Of a DNA stretch of 64,000 nucleotides, positions 16,572-24,778 are shown piece after piece. Position 1 is the first letter of the stretch. Each line of letters begins with the position of its first letter. Source of the stretch: an uncultured Alcaligenaceae bacterium (GTDB taxonomy: Bacteria; Pseudomonadota; Gammaproteobacteria; Burkholderiales; Burkholderiaceae_B); the NCBI GenBank assembly GCA_937908115.1, contig CALEQZ010000072.1:38543-102542 (forward strand), in the 5' to 3' direction. Below the pieces are notes generated by a model that saw only the letters and a list, made by a program, of their open reading frames with translations, searched no databases and was not told the DNA's origin. The position numbers and the translations under genes were made by a program.

Positions 16572-17270
16572 TTACTGCATGGCGGCCGAGCCGTTCATCC
16601 TTGCGATCATCTGGTCGGCCGAGCGCCAGAGGTGTTTTTTCATGGCGGCATAGGCGGCCTGCGCATCGCCGGCGAAGATTGCTGCGGCGATCGCATCGTG
16701 CTCGTCCAGCGCGCTGTAGATCACTTCTTCTTCGCTGATGATCTGGCGCAGCTGGCTGATGAAGACGGGCTGATGGTATTTGTCGATCAGGTCGGCAAGC
16801 AGCGGATTGCCGGTGATGCGCACGATCTCGCGATGGAATTCCTGGTTATCCGCGGCGAACTGCCGGAATGAGGGCTTTTCGCGGTGCTTGCGGCCACGCT
16901 CGACCACGGCCAGCAAGCGGCGGCGGTTGTCGCCTTCGTCGATGCGCTGGGCCGCCAACTGCGCGGCATAGCCTTCCAGGGCCTCGCGGATTTGATACAT
17001 GTGCCTCACTTCGTCGGCCGTCAGCCGACGCACCACCGCGCCGCGGTTCGGGATCAGGTGCACCAGCCCGTCGGCTTCCAGGCTGCGGAAGGCCTCGCGC
17101 AGCGAGCTGCGGCTAACGCCCAGTTGTTCGACCAAGTCGCGGGAGATCAGACGCTGGCCGGGCGCGTAGCGGCCTTCCAGGATGCCCATCTTCAGCTCGT
17201 GCACGACGCGCTCGACGGTCTCTCCGGACCGGCCGGCCGGTTCATCGGCGGGAAGGTTCATCGAGGTCAT
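16572..17270 (-). CDS. GntR/FadR-type (FCD domain) regulator
   Basis: A 232-residue regulator. The winged helix is at about 20-85 (GRYAPGQRLISRDLVEQLGVSRSSLREAFRSLE). An all-helical FCD ligand domain follows (about 100-220), with the metal-binding type histidines in NQEFHREIVRI and LDEHDAIAAA. The ATG at 17270 is used; upstream codons lie in the divergent promoter. It heads the leuC-leuD-ADH operon and is divergent from the Bug receptor-lyase operon. It probably represses both through the palindrome at 17350-17360. Confidence 0.87.
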   Translation of the reverse strand: MTSMNLPADEPAGRSGETVERVVHELKMGILEGRYAPGQRLISRDLVEQLGVSRSSLREAFRSLEADGLVHLIPNRGAVVRRLTADEVRHMYQIREALEGYAAQLAAQRIDEGDNRRRLLAVVERGRKHREKPSFRQFAADNQEFHREIVRITGNPLLADLIDKYHQPVFISQLRQIISEEEVIYSALDEHDAIAAAIFAGDAQAAYAAMKKHLWRSADQMIARMNGSAAMQ

Positions 17271-17338
17271 GAAATTCGATCCGTTTGCTGCATCAGGCGG
17301 CCCGATTCTAGTTGACCAAGCCAAAATCATATACTAAA

Positions 17339-17360
17339 GTCTGAAAGATGTGTCAGACAC
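17339..17360. promoter_or_regulatory. Candidate GntR/FadR-type operator
   Basis: GTGTC-A-GACAC at 17350-17360 is a perfect 5+1+5 palindrome, the form expected for FCD-type regulators. It overlaps a larger repeat, GTCTGA (17339-17344) with TCAGAC (17353-17358). It lies between the GntR gene and the Bug gene, just right of the AT-rich CATATACTAAAG stretch that may be a -10. Binding is inferred. Confidence 0.5.
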
Positions 17361-17436
17361 TTTTGCCTGGCCAGACAACACGGCGCCTGCCGTGCGACGC
17401 AGATTTCCTATAACAATCGAGAGACCCCGCTCAATC

Positions 17437-18447
17437 ATGTCCAAAATCCCGTCCTTTACGGCGCGGCGCGCCTTGTTCGCGGCCGCCGCTTCCCTGGCCA
17501 TTGCCCTTGCCGGCGTGTCCAGCGCCCGAGCGGCCGACGAGGCCGACGGCTATCCCAAGCAGCCCATCCGCCTAGTCGTGCCCTTCGTCGGCGGCGGCGT
17601 GACCGATTCGGCCGCGCGCATCGTCGCAGAAAAGCTCAGCCAGCGGCTGGGCAAGCAGGTCATCGTGGAAAACCGGCCCGGCGCTGGCGGCAACATCGGC
17701 ACCGCCGAAGTCGCCCGCTCCGCCCCGGACGGCTACACGCTGCTGCTGGCCTATGACGGCACGTTGGTCATCAACCCCAACGTTTATGAAAAAGTGCCGT
17801 TCGACACGCTCAAGGACTTCGTTTCCGTGGGCAAAATCGGTGACGCCTTGCTGGTCGTGCTGGTCAATCCCAAGCTGCCGGTAAACAACTTCGATGACCT
17901 GATGGCGTTGGCCAAGGAAACCAGCGGCGGCTTGTTCTACGGCACGGCCGGCAACGGCAGCACGCCGCACTTGGCCGGTACCATGCTGGCGCTGCGCACC
18001 GGCATCCCGCTGCACGCGGTGCCCTACAAGGGCGGCAGCGCCGCGGTGGTCGACGTCGCCTCTGGCGTGCTGCCCATGACCATCGCGTCGGTGGCCAGCG
18101 CCATGCCGTTCGTCGAGGGCAAGCAGGTGCGCGCCATCGCCGCGACTTCGGCCGAACGCGCGCCGTCCCTGCCGGACGTGCCCACGCTCAAGGAGCAAGG
18201 CGTGCAGGACTACGTCTTCAACTCTTGGGTGGGGTTGGCAGCACCCGCTGGTACGCCGCAAGCCATCGTCAATCGCCTGAACGCCGAGCTGCAGGCCGTG
18301 CTCAAGGACCCCGCCGTCAGCGAACGGCTGATGGGCCTGGGCGTGGTCGCCACGCCGTCCGAGCCGCAGGCCTTCTACGAGGAAATGAAGCGCGACCTAC
18401 AAAAGAACAAGGAAATCGCGCAAGCCGCCAACCTGAAGCTGGATTAA
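17437..18447 (+). CDS. Bug/TctC-family periplasmic solute-binding protein
   Basis: A 336-residue tripartite tricarboxylate receptor. It has a signal peptide (about 1-31, ending ARA), then YPKQPIRLVVPFVGGGVTDSAARI, VIVENRPGAGGNIGTAEVAR and the HAVPYKGGSAAVVDVASG loop of the family. The ATG at 17437 begins the signal peptide; an upstream GTG at 17350 lies inside the operator. No TctA/TctB membrane subunits are adjacent. It probably delivers a carboxylic acid used by the lyase downstream and the LeuCD-like enzyme opposite. Confidence 0.88.
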   Translation: MSKIPSFTARRALFAAAASLAIALAGVSSARAADEADGYPKQPIRLVVPFVGGGVTDSAARIVAEKLSQRLGKQVIVENRPGAGGNIGTAEVARSAPDGYTLLLAYDGTLVINPNVYEKVPFDTLKDFVSVGKIGDALLVVLVNPKLPVNNFDDLMALAKETSGGLFYGTAGNGSTPHLAGTMLALRTGIPLHAVPYKGGSAAVVDVASGVLPMTIASVASAMPFVEGKQVRAIAATSAERAPSLPDVPTLKEQGVQDYVFNSWVGLAAPAGTPQAIVNRLNAELQAVLKDPAVSERLMGLGVVATPSEPQAFYEEMKRDLQKNKEIAQAANLKLD

Positions 18448-18483
18448 TCTCGCCCGTTTCGTAGCCAAACCAGGAGGAAAGCC

Positions 18484-19368
18484 TTGGCCAATCCCATTTT
18501 GCGCAAGAAGCTGGACGCAAAGGAGTTTCTGGTCGTCCCCGGCGTCCAGGACATGATCGCCGCCGTCATGACCAAGAAGGTCGGATTCGACATCGTCTAT
18601 GGGTCGGGATATTGGCTGACGGCCTCTTGCCTGGGGCTGCCCGACGCCGGCCTGGCCACCTATACGCAGATGGTCGACCGCATGCGTACCGTGGCGCAGA
18701 CCACGGGCGCGGCGCTGATCGCCGATGCCGACACCGGCTACGGCGGCCTGCTCAACGTCCACCACACGGTGCGCGGCTACGAGGCGGCGGGCGTGACCGC
18801 CATACAGCTCGAAGACCAGGAATTTCCCAAGAAGTGCGGGCACACGCCATACAAGCGCTGCATCCCCACGCAGGACATGGTCGACAAGATCCGGGTGGCG
18901 GTCGAGGCGCGCGAGGACAAGGAAAACTTCCTCATCATCGCGCGCACGGACGCGCGCGCGTCGCTCGGCGTGGATGAGGCCATGCGTCGCATGGAGGCCT
19001 ACGCCAAGGCCGGCGCCGATATCCTGTTCTTCGAGGCGCCCCAGTCCGAAGAGGAAATGCGGCGCGCGTGCGAAGCCTTCGACGTGCCCATGCTGGCCAA
19101 CATGGCCGACGGCGGCAAGACGCCCATTCTGCCGGCCAAGGTGCTCAAGGAAATCGGCTATGCACTGGCCATCTACCCGTCGATGACCAGCCTGGTCGCG
19201 GCCGCGGCCATGGAAAAGGCGCTGCGCAAACTCAAGGAAGAAGGCATCAGCCAATCGCCGGACATCGACATGTTCGACTTCGGTGAGTTCTGCAACCTCA
19301 TCGGCTTCCCGCAGGTGTGGGAATTCGAAAAACGTTGGGCGCGCGACGACCAGCAGCCCGCCGCGTAA
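18484..19368 (+). CDS. Isocitrate lyase/PEP mutase-family lyase
   Basis: A 294-residue enzyme of the ICL/PEPM superfamily. It shows the Mg-binding DADTGYGG (residues about 80-87), the QLEDQ segment and the catalytic KKCGH loop seen in C-C lyases (isocitrate, methylisocitrate and dimethylmalate lyases). The start is TTG at 18484, with AGGAGG seven bases upstream. It is co-transcribed with the Bug receptor. Beside a LeuCD-like dehydratase, 2,3-dimethylmalate lyase or a methylisocitrate-lyase-like activity is plausible; a 2-methylcitrate role lacks prpC and prpD here. Confidence 0.85.
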   Translation: MANPILRKKLDAKEFLVVPGVQDMIAAVMTKKVGFDIVYGSGYWLTASCLGLPDAGLATYTQMVDRMRTVAQTTGAALIADADTGYGGLLNVHHTVRGYEAAGVTAIQLEDQEFPKKCGHTPYKRCIPTQDMVDKIRVAVEAREDKENFLIIARTDARASLGVDEAMRRMEAYAKAGADILFFEAPQSEEEMRRACEAFDVPMLANMADGGKTPILPAKVLKEIGYALAIYPSMTSLVAAAAMEKALRKLKEEGISQSPDIDMFDFGEFCNLIGFPQVWEFEKRWARDDQQPAA

Positions 19369-19428
19369 GGCATGCGCCCGCGCGGCGCGGCGCGGCGGCC
19401 GGCCGTGCCGCGCAGGGCGACACCACGA

Positions 19429-20019
19429 TCAGAAATCGAGCTCCAATCCCCTGACAGCGAGCTTTTCCCGCAGGGTCGAGCGCGCGCGCGACAGGCGGCT
19501 GCGCACGGTGCCGACGGGCACGGTCAGCAACGCGGCCGCATCCTCGTACGACATGCCGTCCAGGCCGACCAGCAGCAGCACCTCGCGCATGTTGGGGGGC
19601 AGCTCGGCCAGTGCCTGCTGCAACAGGGCGACGCTTTGCTTTTGTTCGACCAGTTCGGCCGAGCCCAGCGCACATTGCTGGTCGGCCAGCGCCGATTCAT
19701 CAACGAACTGATAGCGGCGCTCGGGCGCGCGCGACAGGTAGTTGCGCACCAGGTTGAGCGCAATGCCGTACAGCCAGGTCGACAGTTGCGATTCGCCACG
19801 GAATTGCCGGTAGGAAGCGGCCGCTTCGGCAAATGCCTGCTGCGCCAGATCCTCGGCCTCTGTGCAGTGGCCGACATGCTTGGCGATGAAGCGATGTAGT
19901 CGCGCGGCATGCGCCTGGACCAGATCGCGCAGCAGCAAATCCTCGTCGCCTGGTGCGGCGCTGGATTTTGTCGGAGGCGCCGAAGGCTGCCCCGGCGCAG
20001 GGTGGGGCGAAGGGCTCAT
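19429..20019 (-). CDS. ECF-type RNA polymerase sigma factor
   Basis: A 196-residue group 4 sigma factor. Region 2 covers about 30-100, with TEAEDLAQQAFAEAAASY and the RGESQLSTWLYGIALNLVRNY core. Region 4 covers about 130-190, with LPPNMREVLLLVGLDGMSYEDAAALL and GTVRSRLSRARSTLRE. The first 25 residues are Pro/Ser/Ala-rich. No anti-sigma factor is adjacent: its neighbours are a lyase (convergent) and an aminotransferase. The regulon is unknown. Confidence 0.88.
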   Translation of the reverse strand: MSPSPHPAPGQPSAPPTKSSAAPGDEDLLLRDLVQAHAARLHRFIAKHVGHCTEAEDLAQQAFAEAAASYRQFRGESQLSTWLYGIALNLVRNYLSRAPERRYQFVDESALADQQCALGSAELVEQKQSVALLQQALAELPPNMREVLLLVGLDGMSYEDAAALLTVPVGTVRSRLSRARSTLREKLAVRGLELDF

Positions 20020-20123
20020 GGCGGGCGGCCCGCAGGCAGCTCAGGGAGACCGACGCCTGCGGGCGCGGCCAGGAATAAAGGAAGGCAGACTTCCACAGCG
20101 GGAGGTCAAGCATAATGCAACTT

Positions 20124-20142
20124 ACTGTCTGAATATGACAGT
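20124..20142. promoter_or_regulatory. Inverted repeat upstream of the ECF sigma gene
   Basis: ACTGTC and GACAGT form a perfect 6-bp dyad with a 7-bp AT-rich spacer (TGAATAT), 105 bp upstream of the sigma factor ATG. The immediate surroundings are AT-rich compared with the flanking genes. It could be an operator or part of the sigma factor promoter. It is unlikely to be a terminator because the arms are short. Confidence 0.4.
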
Positions 20143-20176
20143 TTTGCGGGTAAACCCCTAGCCCTGCGAGGCCCGC

Positions 20177-20202
20177 GCCGGCCCGCTGGGCGGCGGGCCG
20201 GC
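20177..20202 (-). terminator. GC-rich hairpin after the aminotransferase gene
   Basis: GCCGGCCCGC (20177-20186) pairs with GCGGGCCGGC (20193-20202) across a 6-nt loop, just downstream of the aminotransferase stop. There is no long T tract on the minus strand, so it is a weak or Rho-assisted terminator candidate. Confidence 0.4.
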
Positions 20203-20213
20203 CTTGTCTGGCG

Positions 20214-21416
20214 TCAGCGGCTGGCGGCGTCGATCAGCCTGCCCAAGGTATCGATGCCACGACGGATTTTTGCTTCGGGCACCGTCACGAAGCTGAGCCG
20301 CAGCGTGTTGTGCGCGGGTTCGCCGGCGTAGAAGGGCGCTCCCGGCACGAAGGCGACGTTTTCAGCGATGGCTTGTTCCAGCAGCTGGGTGCTGTCGATG
20401 TGCGCAGGCAGCGTCGCCCACACGAACATGCCGCCTTCCGGGCGCGTCCAGGTGGCTCCGGCCGGGAAGGCGTTCTCCAGCGCGTCCAGCATGATTTGGC
20501 ACTGGCTGCGGTAGAGTTCGCGCACCTTGGGCAGGTGTTGGGCCAAAAAGCCGTCCTTGACGATTTCGTAGACGGCCATCTGCGTGAGCGTGGCCGTATG
20601 CAGGTCGGTGGCCTGCTTGGCCTGCACCAGCTTGTCGATGATGGGCCGCGAGGCGCAGATGTAACCCAGCCGCAGGCCTGGCGCGAGCACCTTGGAAAAG
20701 GAGCCCAGGCGGATGACGTTGGCGCCGCATTCGCCGGCCAGCGCCAGCAGGCTGGGCTGGGGCTGGCCCGCGTAGCGCAGCTCGCCGTAGGGGTCGTCTT
20801 CGATCACGGGCAGGCCCAGGCGCGCAGACGCCAGGACCAGGGCCTCGCGGCGGGCACGGTCCAGCGTGCGGCCGGTGGGGTTCTGGAAGTTCGGTAGCGC
20901 ATACAGGAAGCGTGCGCCCTCGGCCAGTTCGGGCGTCAGCGCCTCGGGGACCAGGCCGCCGTCGTCGGACGGCACCGACACGAAGCGTGGCTGATACAGG
21001 CTGAACGATTGCAGCGCGCCCAGGTAGCTGGGCGTTTCGACCAGCACCTTGGCCCCGGTGTCGATGAGCACCTTGCCCAGCAGGTCCAGCCCTTGCTGCG
21101 ACCCGGACACGATCAGGATCTGGTCGGGCGTGACGCTGGCGCCTTGGCGGTTCAAGTCTTCGGCCACCCAGGCCCGCAATGGCGCATAGCCTTCGGTCGG
21201 GCCGTATTGCAGGGCCTGGCGGGCCGAGCCGGCCAGCACGCGGTCAAACGCGGCGCGTACGACTTCGGCGGGAAAACCGTCGGGCGAGGGCAGCCCCCCG
21301 GCAAAAGACGTGACCTCGGGCCGCTCGGTCACTTTGAGGATTTCGCGGATCGCGGAGCTGGTCAGCTGGCGCGCGCGCTCGGAAAATTGGCAGGTGGGTT
21401 GGAACCTCTGGTCCAC
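20214..21416 (-). CDS. PLP-dependent aminotransferase, LysN/2-aminoadipate type
   Basis: A 400-residue fold-type I aminotransferase (class I/II). It shows SFAGGLPSPDGFP, QYGPTEGYAPLRAWVAE, ILIVSGSQQGLDLLGKVL, YALPNFQNPTGRTL and the PLP-lysine motif RLGSFSKVLAPGLRLGY. This subgroup contains 2-aminoadipate and broad aromatic or branched-chain aminotransferases. GTG at 21416 is chosen because GAGG lies 8 bases before it and the length then fits. The longer open frame upstream has no SD. An amino-acid permease follows upstream on the same strand, suggesting amino-acid uptake and use. Confidence 0.85.
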   Translation of the reverse strand: MDQRFQPTCQFSERARQLTSSAIREILKVTERPEVTSFAGGLPSPDGFPAEVVRAAFDRVLAGSARQALQYGPTEGYAPLRAWVAEDLNRQGASVTPDQILIVSGSQQGLDLLGKVLIDTGAKVLVETPSYLGALQSFSLYQPRFVSVPSDDGGLVPEALTPELAEGARFLYALPNFQNPTGRTLDRARREALVLASARLGLPVIEDDPYGELRYAGQPQPSLLALAGECGANVIRLGSFSKVLAPGLRLGYICASRPIIDKLVQAKQATDLHTATLTQMAVYEIVKDGFLAQHLPKVRELYRSQCQIMLDALENAFPAGATWTRPEGGMFVWATLPAHIDSTQLLEQAIAENVAFVPGAPFYAGEPAHNTLRLSFVTVPEAKIRRGIDTLGRLIDAASR

Positions 21417-21612
21417 GACGGTTGCCTCGTTGATGGATACACGAAAAGCCGGCCGCCCGCTGGCAGAGCGGAGCGCGCCGGCGCACGTCTGACAAGAATA
21501 CGCTTTTCGCAAAAATTTGCTTCGCCGTGGACCGGGCCACTGCACAGGAAAATTGCCAGGCCAATCCTGTGGCGGCCACCAGGCCGGCCGGTCGAGCCCG
21601 GCCGGCGCGTCG

Positions 21613-22986
21613 TCATTCTCCTGCCTGGGGCTCGGCCGTGCGCGCCAGCGCCCGGCGGTTCAGCCACAGCAGTGGCACGCCGGCGGCCAGCACCGCCAGC
21701 CCGAGCAGTGCACCCTGGCCCGCATAGGCGGCGCTCGACCACAACAGGCCCGCGCAGCACAGCGCCAGCAGGCCGGGCAGCACCGGGTAGAGCGGCACCC
21801 GGAAGGGACGCGGGCGCTGTGGGTCGATGCGGCGAAGCCGCCAGACGGACATCGCCACCAGCGTCATGAAGAGCCAGAACACCGGTGCCGTGTACGCCAC
21901 CATGGTTTGCACCCCGTTGGCCTGCATGGCGCCGAAGGCCACCAGGGCAAGCGTGATCGCCCCTTGCAGCAACAGGCCGCGCACGGGTGTGGCTCCGCGC
22001 TGGCTCCATGCGCCCAGCGCGCGCAGCGCCGGCACGTCCCGGCCCAGCGCGTAGTACACGCGCGCGCCGGTCATGATCGAGGCGTTGATGGTGCTGAGCG
22101 CCGTGACGCATATCAGCAGGCTGAGCACGATGGCGGCATAGGGGCCGGCTACCACGCGCATGACATCGGCCCCCACCGCCTGTGAATCGCGCAGGCCCTG
22201 CAGCCCGAAGATATGCAGGTAGGCGAGGTTGACCAGCAGATACCCCGCCGTGACCACGGCGGTGCCGGCCAGCATGACGCGACTGACGTCACGCTGCGGA
22301 TTGCGTAGTTCGCCCGATAGGTAGGCCGCTTCGTTCCAGCCACCGTAAGTCAGCAGCACGAACACCATGCCCATGCCCAGCATGCCGGCCAGCTCGCCCG
22401 CCGGCATCGCCGAGGCGGGCGCCGCGTCTACGGCGTGCGAGCCGTCGTCGATCACACCGGCCAGCATGACGCTGGCCAGCGCCACGAGGGTCAACGTGGT
22501 AAAGACGAGTTGGGCCGCCTTGGATTGGCGCGTGCCAATGATGTTGACGGCAGTCAACGCGATCACCGCGATCGCGGCGTGCACGGCTGGGCCATGCGCG
22601 CCCAGGGGCAGCAGCCGCTGGGCGTAGTCGCCGTAAATGAATGCCACGGCGGCGATGGCGCCGGTTTGCACCACCGTGCCCCGCGCCCACGCAAAGAGCA
22701 GCCCGACCGGGCGCCCCCAGGCCCGGGTCAGGTAGTGGTACTCGCCACCGCTGTCCGGGTAGGCCGAGCCGAGTTCGGCATAGCAAAGCGCGCCGACCAG
22801 CATCACCAGGCCGCCGGCCAGCCACAGCCCGATATACACGGCGGGCGTGGGCGCATGCATGGCCACCAGCGGCGGAAAGCCGAAGATCCCGATGCCCACG
22901 ACCATGCCCACGATCACGGCCGCGCCGTCCAGCACCGACAGGCCGGCCGTGGCCTGCCCGGCAGCTTCGCGCGTGCCGGCCGTCAC
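21613..22986 (-). CDS. APC-family amino-acid permease
   Basis: About 457 residues with roughly 12 membrane segments. The first segment carries the APC signature (VIVGMVVGIGIFGFPPLV), followed by YAELGSAYPDSGGEYHYLTRAWG, as in the LAT-like branch. GTG at 22986 has GGGAG 8 bases upstream; TTG at 23001 is an alternative. It lies 196 bp upstream of the aminotransferase on the same strand and could supply its substrate. Confidence 0.85.
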   Translation of the reverse strand: MTAGTREAAGQATAGLSVLDGAAVIVGMVVGIGIFGFPPLVAMHAPTPAVYIGLWLAGGLVMLVGALCYAELGSAYPDSGGEYHYLTRAWGRPVGLLFAWARGTVVQTGAIAAVAFIYGDYAQRLLPLGAHGPAVHAAIAVIALTAVNIIGTRQSKAAQLVFTTLTLVALASVMLAGVIDDGSHAVDAAPASAMPAGELAGMLGMGMVFVLLTYGGWNEAAYLSGELRNPQRDVSRVMLAGTAVVTAGYLLVNLAYLHIFGLQGLRDSQAVGADVMRVVAGPYAAIVLSLLICVTALSTINASIMTGARVYYALGRDVPALRALGAWSQRGATPVRGLLLQGAITLALVAFGAMQANGVQTMVAYTAPVFWLFMTLVAMSVWRLRRIDPQRPRPFRVPLYPVLPGLLALCCAGLLWSSAAYAGQGALLGLAVLAAGVPLLWLNRRALARTAEPQAGE

Positions 22987-23377
22987 GATGCCCGCTCCCA
23001 AGCGGGCGTCTTGGCGGCGCCGGCTGGCATGGATCGCTTAGGGGTCTGGGGCACTGCCTGGCGGGGCGATGACATCGGCAAAGTCTCCGTGGCGGGCAGA
23101 TCGTGGGGCAGCGCAAGCGTCGTTTGCGGCTTGCGCAGTATGCCTTTAACCTGCGGTGCTGACAAAATGCTGAACGGCGAAGGTAGTCGAGCTTGCGACC
23201 GGGCGGGCGGCGCAAAGTTCCAGGCGCCGTGCTGTGCAATCGGCCACGCGTGGCCGTCAACCGGGTAAATCGGTAAGGCCAAGCCGCAGCGATCATGGTA
23301 CGCTGCCGCGCAGCCGGCGCGGCGCTGTTGCCTCGCGCGAGCCGCCGGCGCCTGTCACACCAACGGATTGATTGCTG

Positions 23378-24658
23378 ATGCCCTCGAACATCGAACTCAT
23401 CGCCACCATCCTGTTCGCCCTAGCCGTGATCCATACGTTTTCGGTGCCGCTGTTTGCGCTGATGGCGCACCGGGGCGGCGCGCACGCCGGCGTCTGGCAC
23501 CTGCTGTCCGAGGTCGAGGCGGTGTTCGGCGTGTGGGCCTTCGTGCTGCTCGTATGCATGGCGGCGCTGGCGGGCGTGCCCGAGGTCGTCGCGTACATGG
23601 ACACACGCAACTTCACCGAACCGCTGTTCGTCTTCGCCATCATGGTGGTGGCCGCCAGCCGGCCCATCATCGAACTGGTCGATTCGGTGGTGCGCGTGCT
23701 CGCGCGCCTGCTGCCGGTGCCGCGCGATTTGGCGACGTTCTTCTTGGTGTTGTCGGTGGTGCCGCTGGCCGGCTCCTTCATCACCGAGCCCGCGGCCATG
23801 ACGCTGGCGGCGCTGTTGCTGCGCGACGGCTACTTCAACCGTCCCGGGATGGAGCGGCTCAAGTACCTGACGCTGGGCGTGCTGTTCGTCAACGTGTCCA
23901 TCGGCGGCGTGATGACGGCCTATGCTGCACCGCCCGTGCTGATGGTGGCGTCGACCTTCCAGTGGGATACGTCCTACATGGCCACTCACTTCGGCTGGCG
24001 AGCGGTGACCGCCGTGCTGATCAACGCCCTGGTCGTCACCGTGCTGTTTCGCAAGGCACTGCTGGCGGGCACCTTCGGTTCGGGCACCGGGGTGGACGCC
24101 ACCGACGAGGACGCCGCGCGCCGCAAGCGGGTGCCGGCGGCGTGCACGCTGGTGCACGTGGTGTTTCTCGTTGCGGTGGTGCTGGCTGCGCACCATCCGT
24201 CCATCTTCCTGGGCTTGCTGATGTTGTTCATCGGTTTTGCCGAAGCCTACAAGCAGTACCAGTCGCGCCTGATGATCAAGGAAGGCCTGATGGTCGGATT
24301 TTTCCTGGCCGGGCTGGTCGTGCTGGGCGGCCTGCAGAAATGGTGGCTGCAGGACTTGCTCGGCGGGTTGTCGCCGATGGTGCTGTTTTGGGGGGCGGCA
24401 GCCCTGACCGCGGTCACCGACAACGCCGCGCTGACCTATTTGGGGTCGCTGGTGGACGGCACGTCCGAGATGTGGCGCTACATGCTGGTGGCGGGCGCCG
24501 TGACCGGCGGTGGGCTGACCGTGATCGCCAACGCGCCCAATCCGGCCGGCTACGCCATCCTGAAAAACAGCTTCACCAACCGCAGCATTTCCGCCGGGCC
24601 GCTGTTGTTGTCGGCAATCGGGCCGACGCTCGTGGCGGCGTTCATGTTCTTGATTTGA
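23378..24658 (+). CDS. Putative Na+/H+ antiporter (DUF1504 type)
   Basis: A 426-residue polytopic membrane protein with about 11 hydrophobic segments. It resembles the putative Na+/H+ antiporter family formerly called DUF1504. Notable conserved parts are SFITEPAAMTLAALLLRDGYF, FVNVSIGGVMTAYAAPPVLMVAS, ALTAVTDNAALTYLGSL and VIANAPNPAGYAIL. The acidic and polar residues inside membrane segments (TEPAAMT, TDNAALT) are as in ion antiporters. ATG at 23378 is preferred to TTG at 23372. It stands alone, convergent with hutG. Confidence 0.75.
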   Translation: MPSNIELIATILFALAVIHTFSVPLFALMAHRGGAHAGVWHLLSEVEAVFGVWAFVLLVCMAALAGVPEVVAYMDTRNFTEPLFVFAIMVVAASRPIIELVDSVVRVLARLLPVPRDLATFFLVLSVVPLAGSFITEPAAMTLAALLLRDGYFNRPGMERLKYLTLGVLFVNVSIGGVMTAYAAPPVLMVASTFQWDTSYMATHFGWRAVTAVLINALVVTVLFRKALLAGTFGSGTGVDATDEDAARRKRVPAACTLVHVVFLVAVVLAAHHPSIFLGLLMLFIGFAEAYKQYQSRLMIKEGLMVGFFLAGLVVLGGLQKWWLQDLLGGLSPMVLFWGAAALTAVTDNAALTYLGSLVDGTSEMWRYMLVAGAVTGGGLTVIANAPNPAGYAILKNSFTNRSISAGPLLLSAIGPTLVAAFMFLI

Positions 24659-24677
24659 GCGGCAGGGCGGCTCTGGG

Positions 24678-24724
24678 GCGGCCGGCCGTGCAGGCCCGGC
24701 TTGCACCCCTGCACGGCCGGCCGC
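24678..24724. terminator. Perfect 17-bp stem between convergent genes
   Basis: A perfect 17-bp inverted repeat (24678-24694 with 24708-24724) with a 13-nt loop, between the convergent antiporter and hutG-like genes. It lacks a T tract. It is probably a bidirectional transcription barrier or an mRNA 3'-end stabiliser. Confidence 0.55.
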
Positions 24725-24778
24725 ATGGGAAAAGCCGCGCACGGCGCATGCCGCGCTGCCCGCGGCGCACGCCGGCGG

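Noticed and set aside
17350..17436. GTG at 17350 as start of the Bug receptor
   Set aside because: It would place a 29-residue extension before a perfect signal peptide, and the GTG is part of the GTGTC-A-GACAC palindrome.
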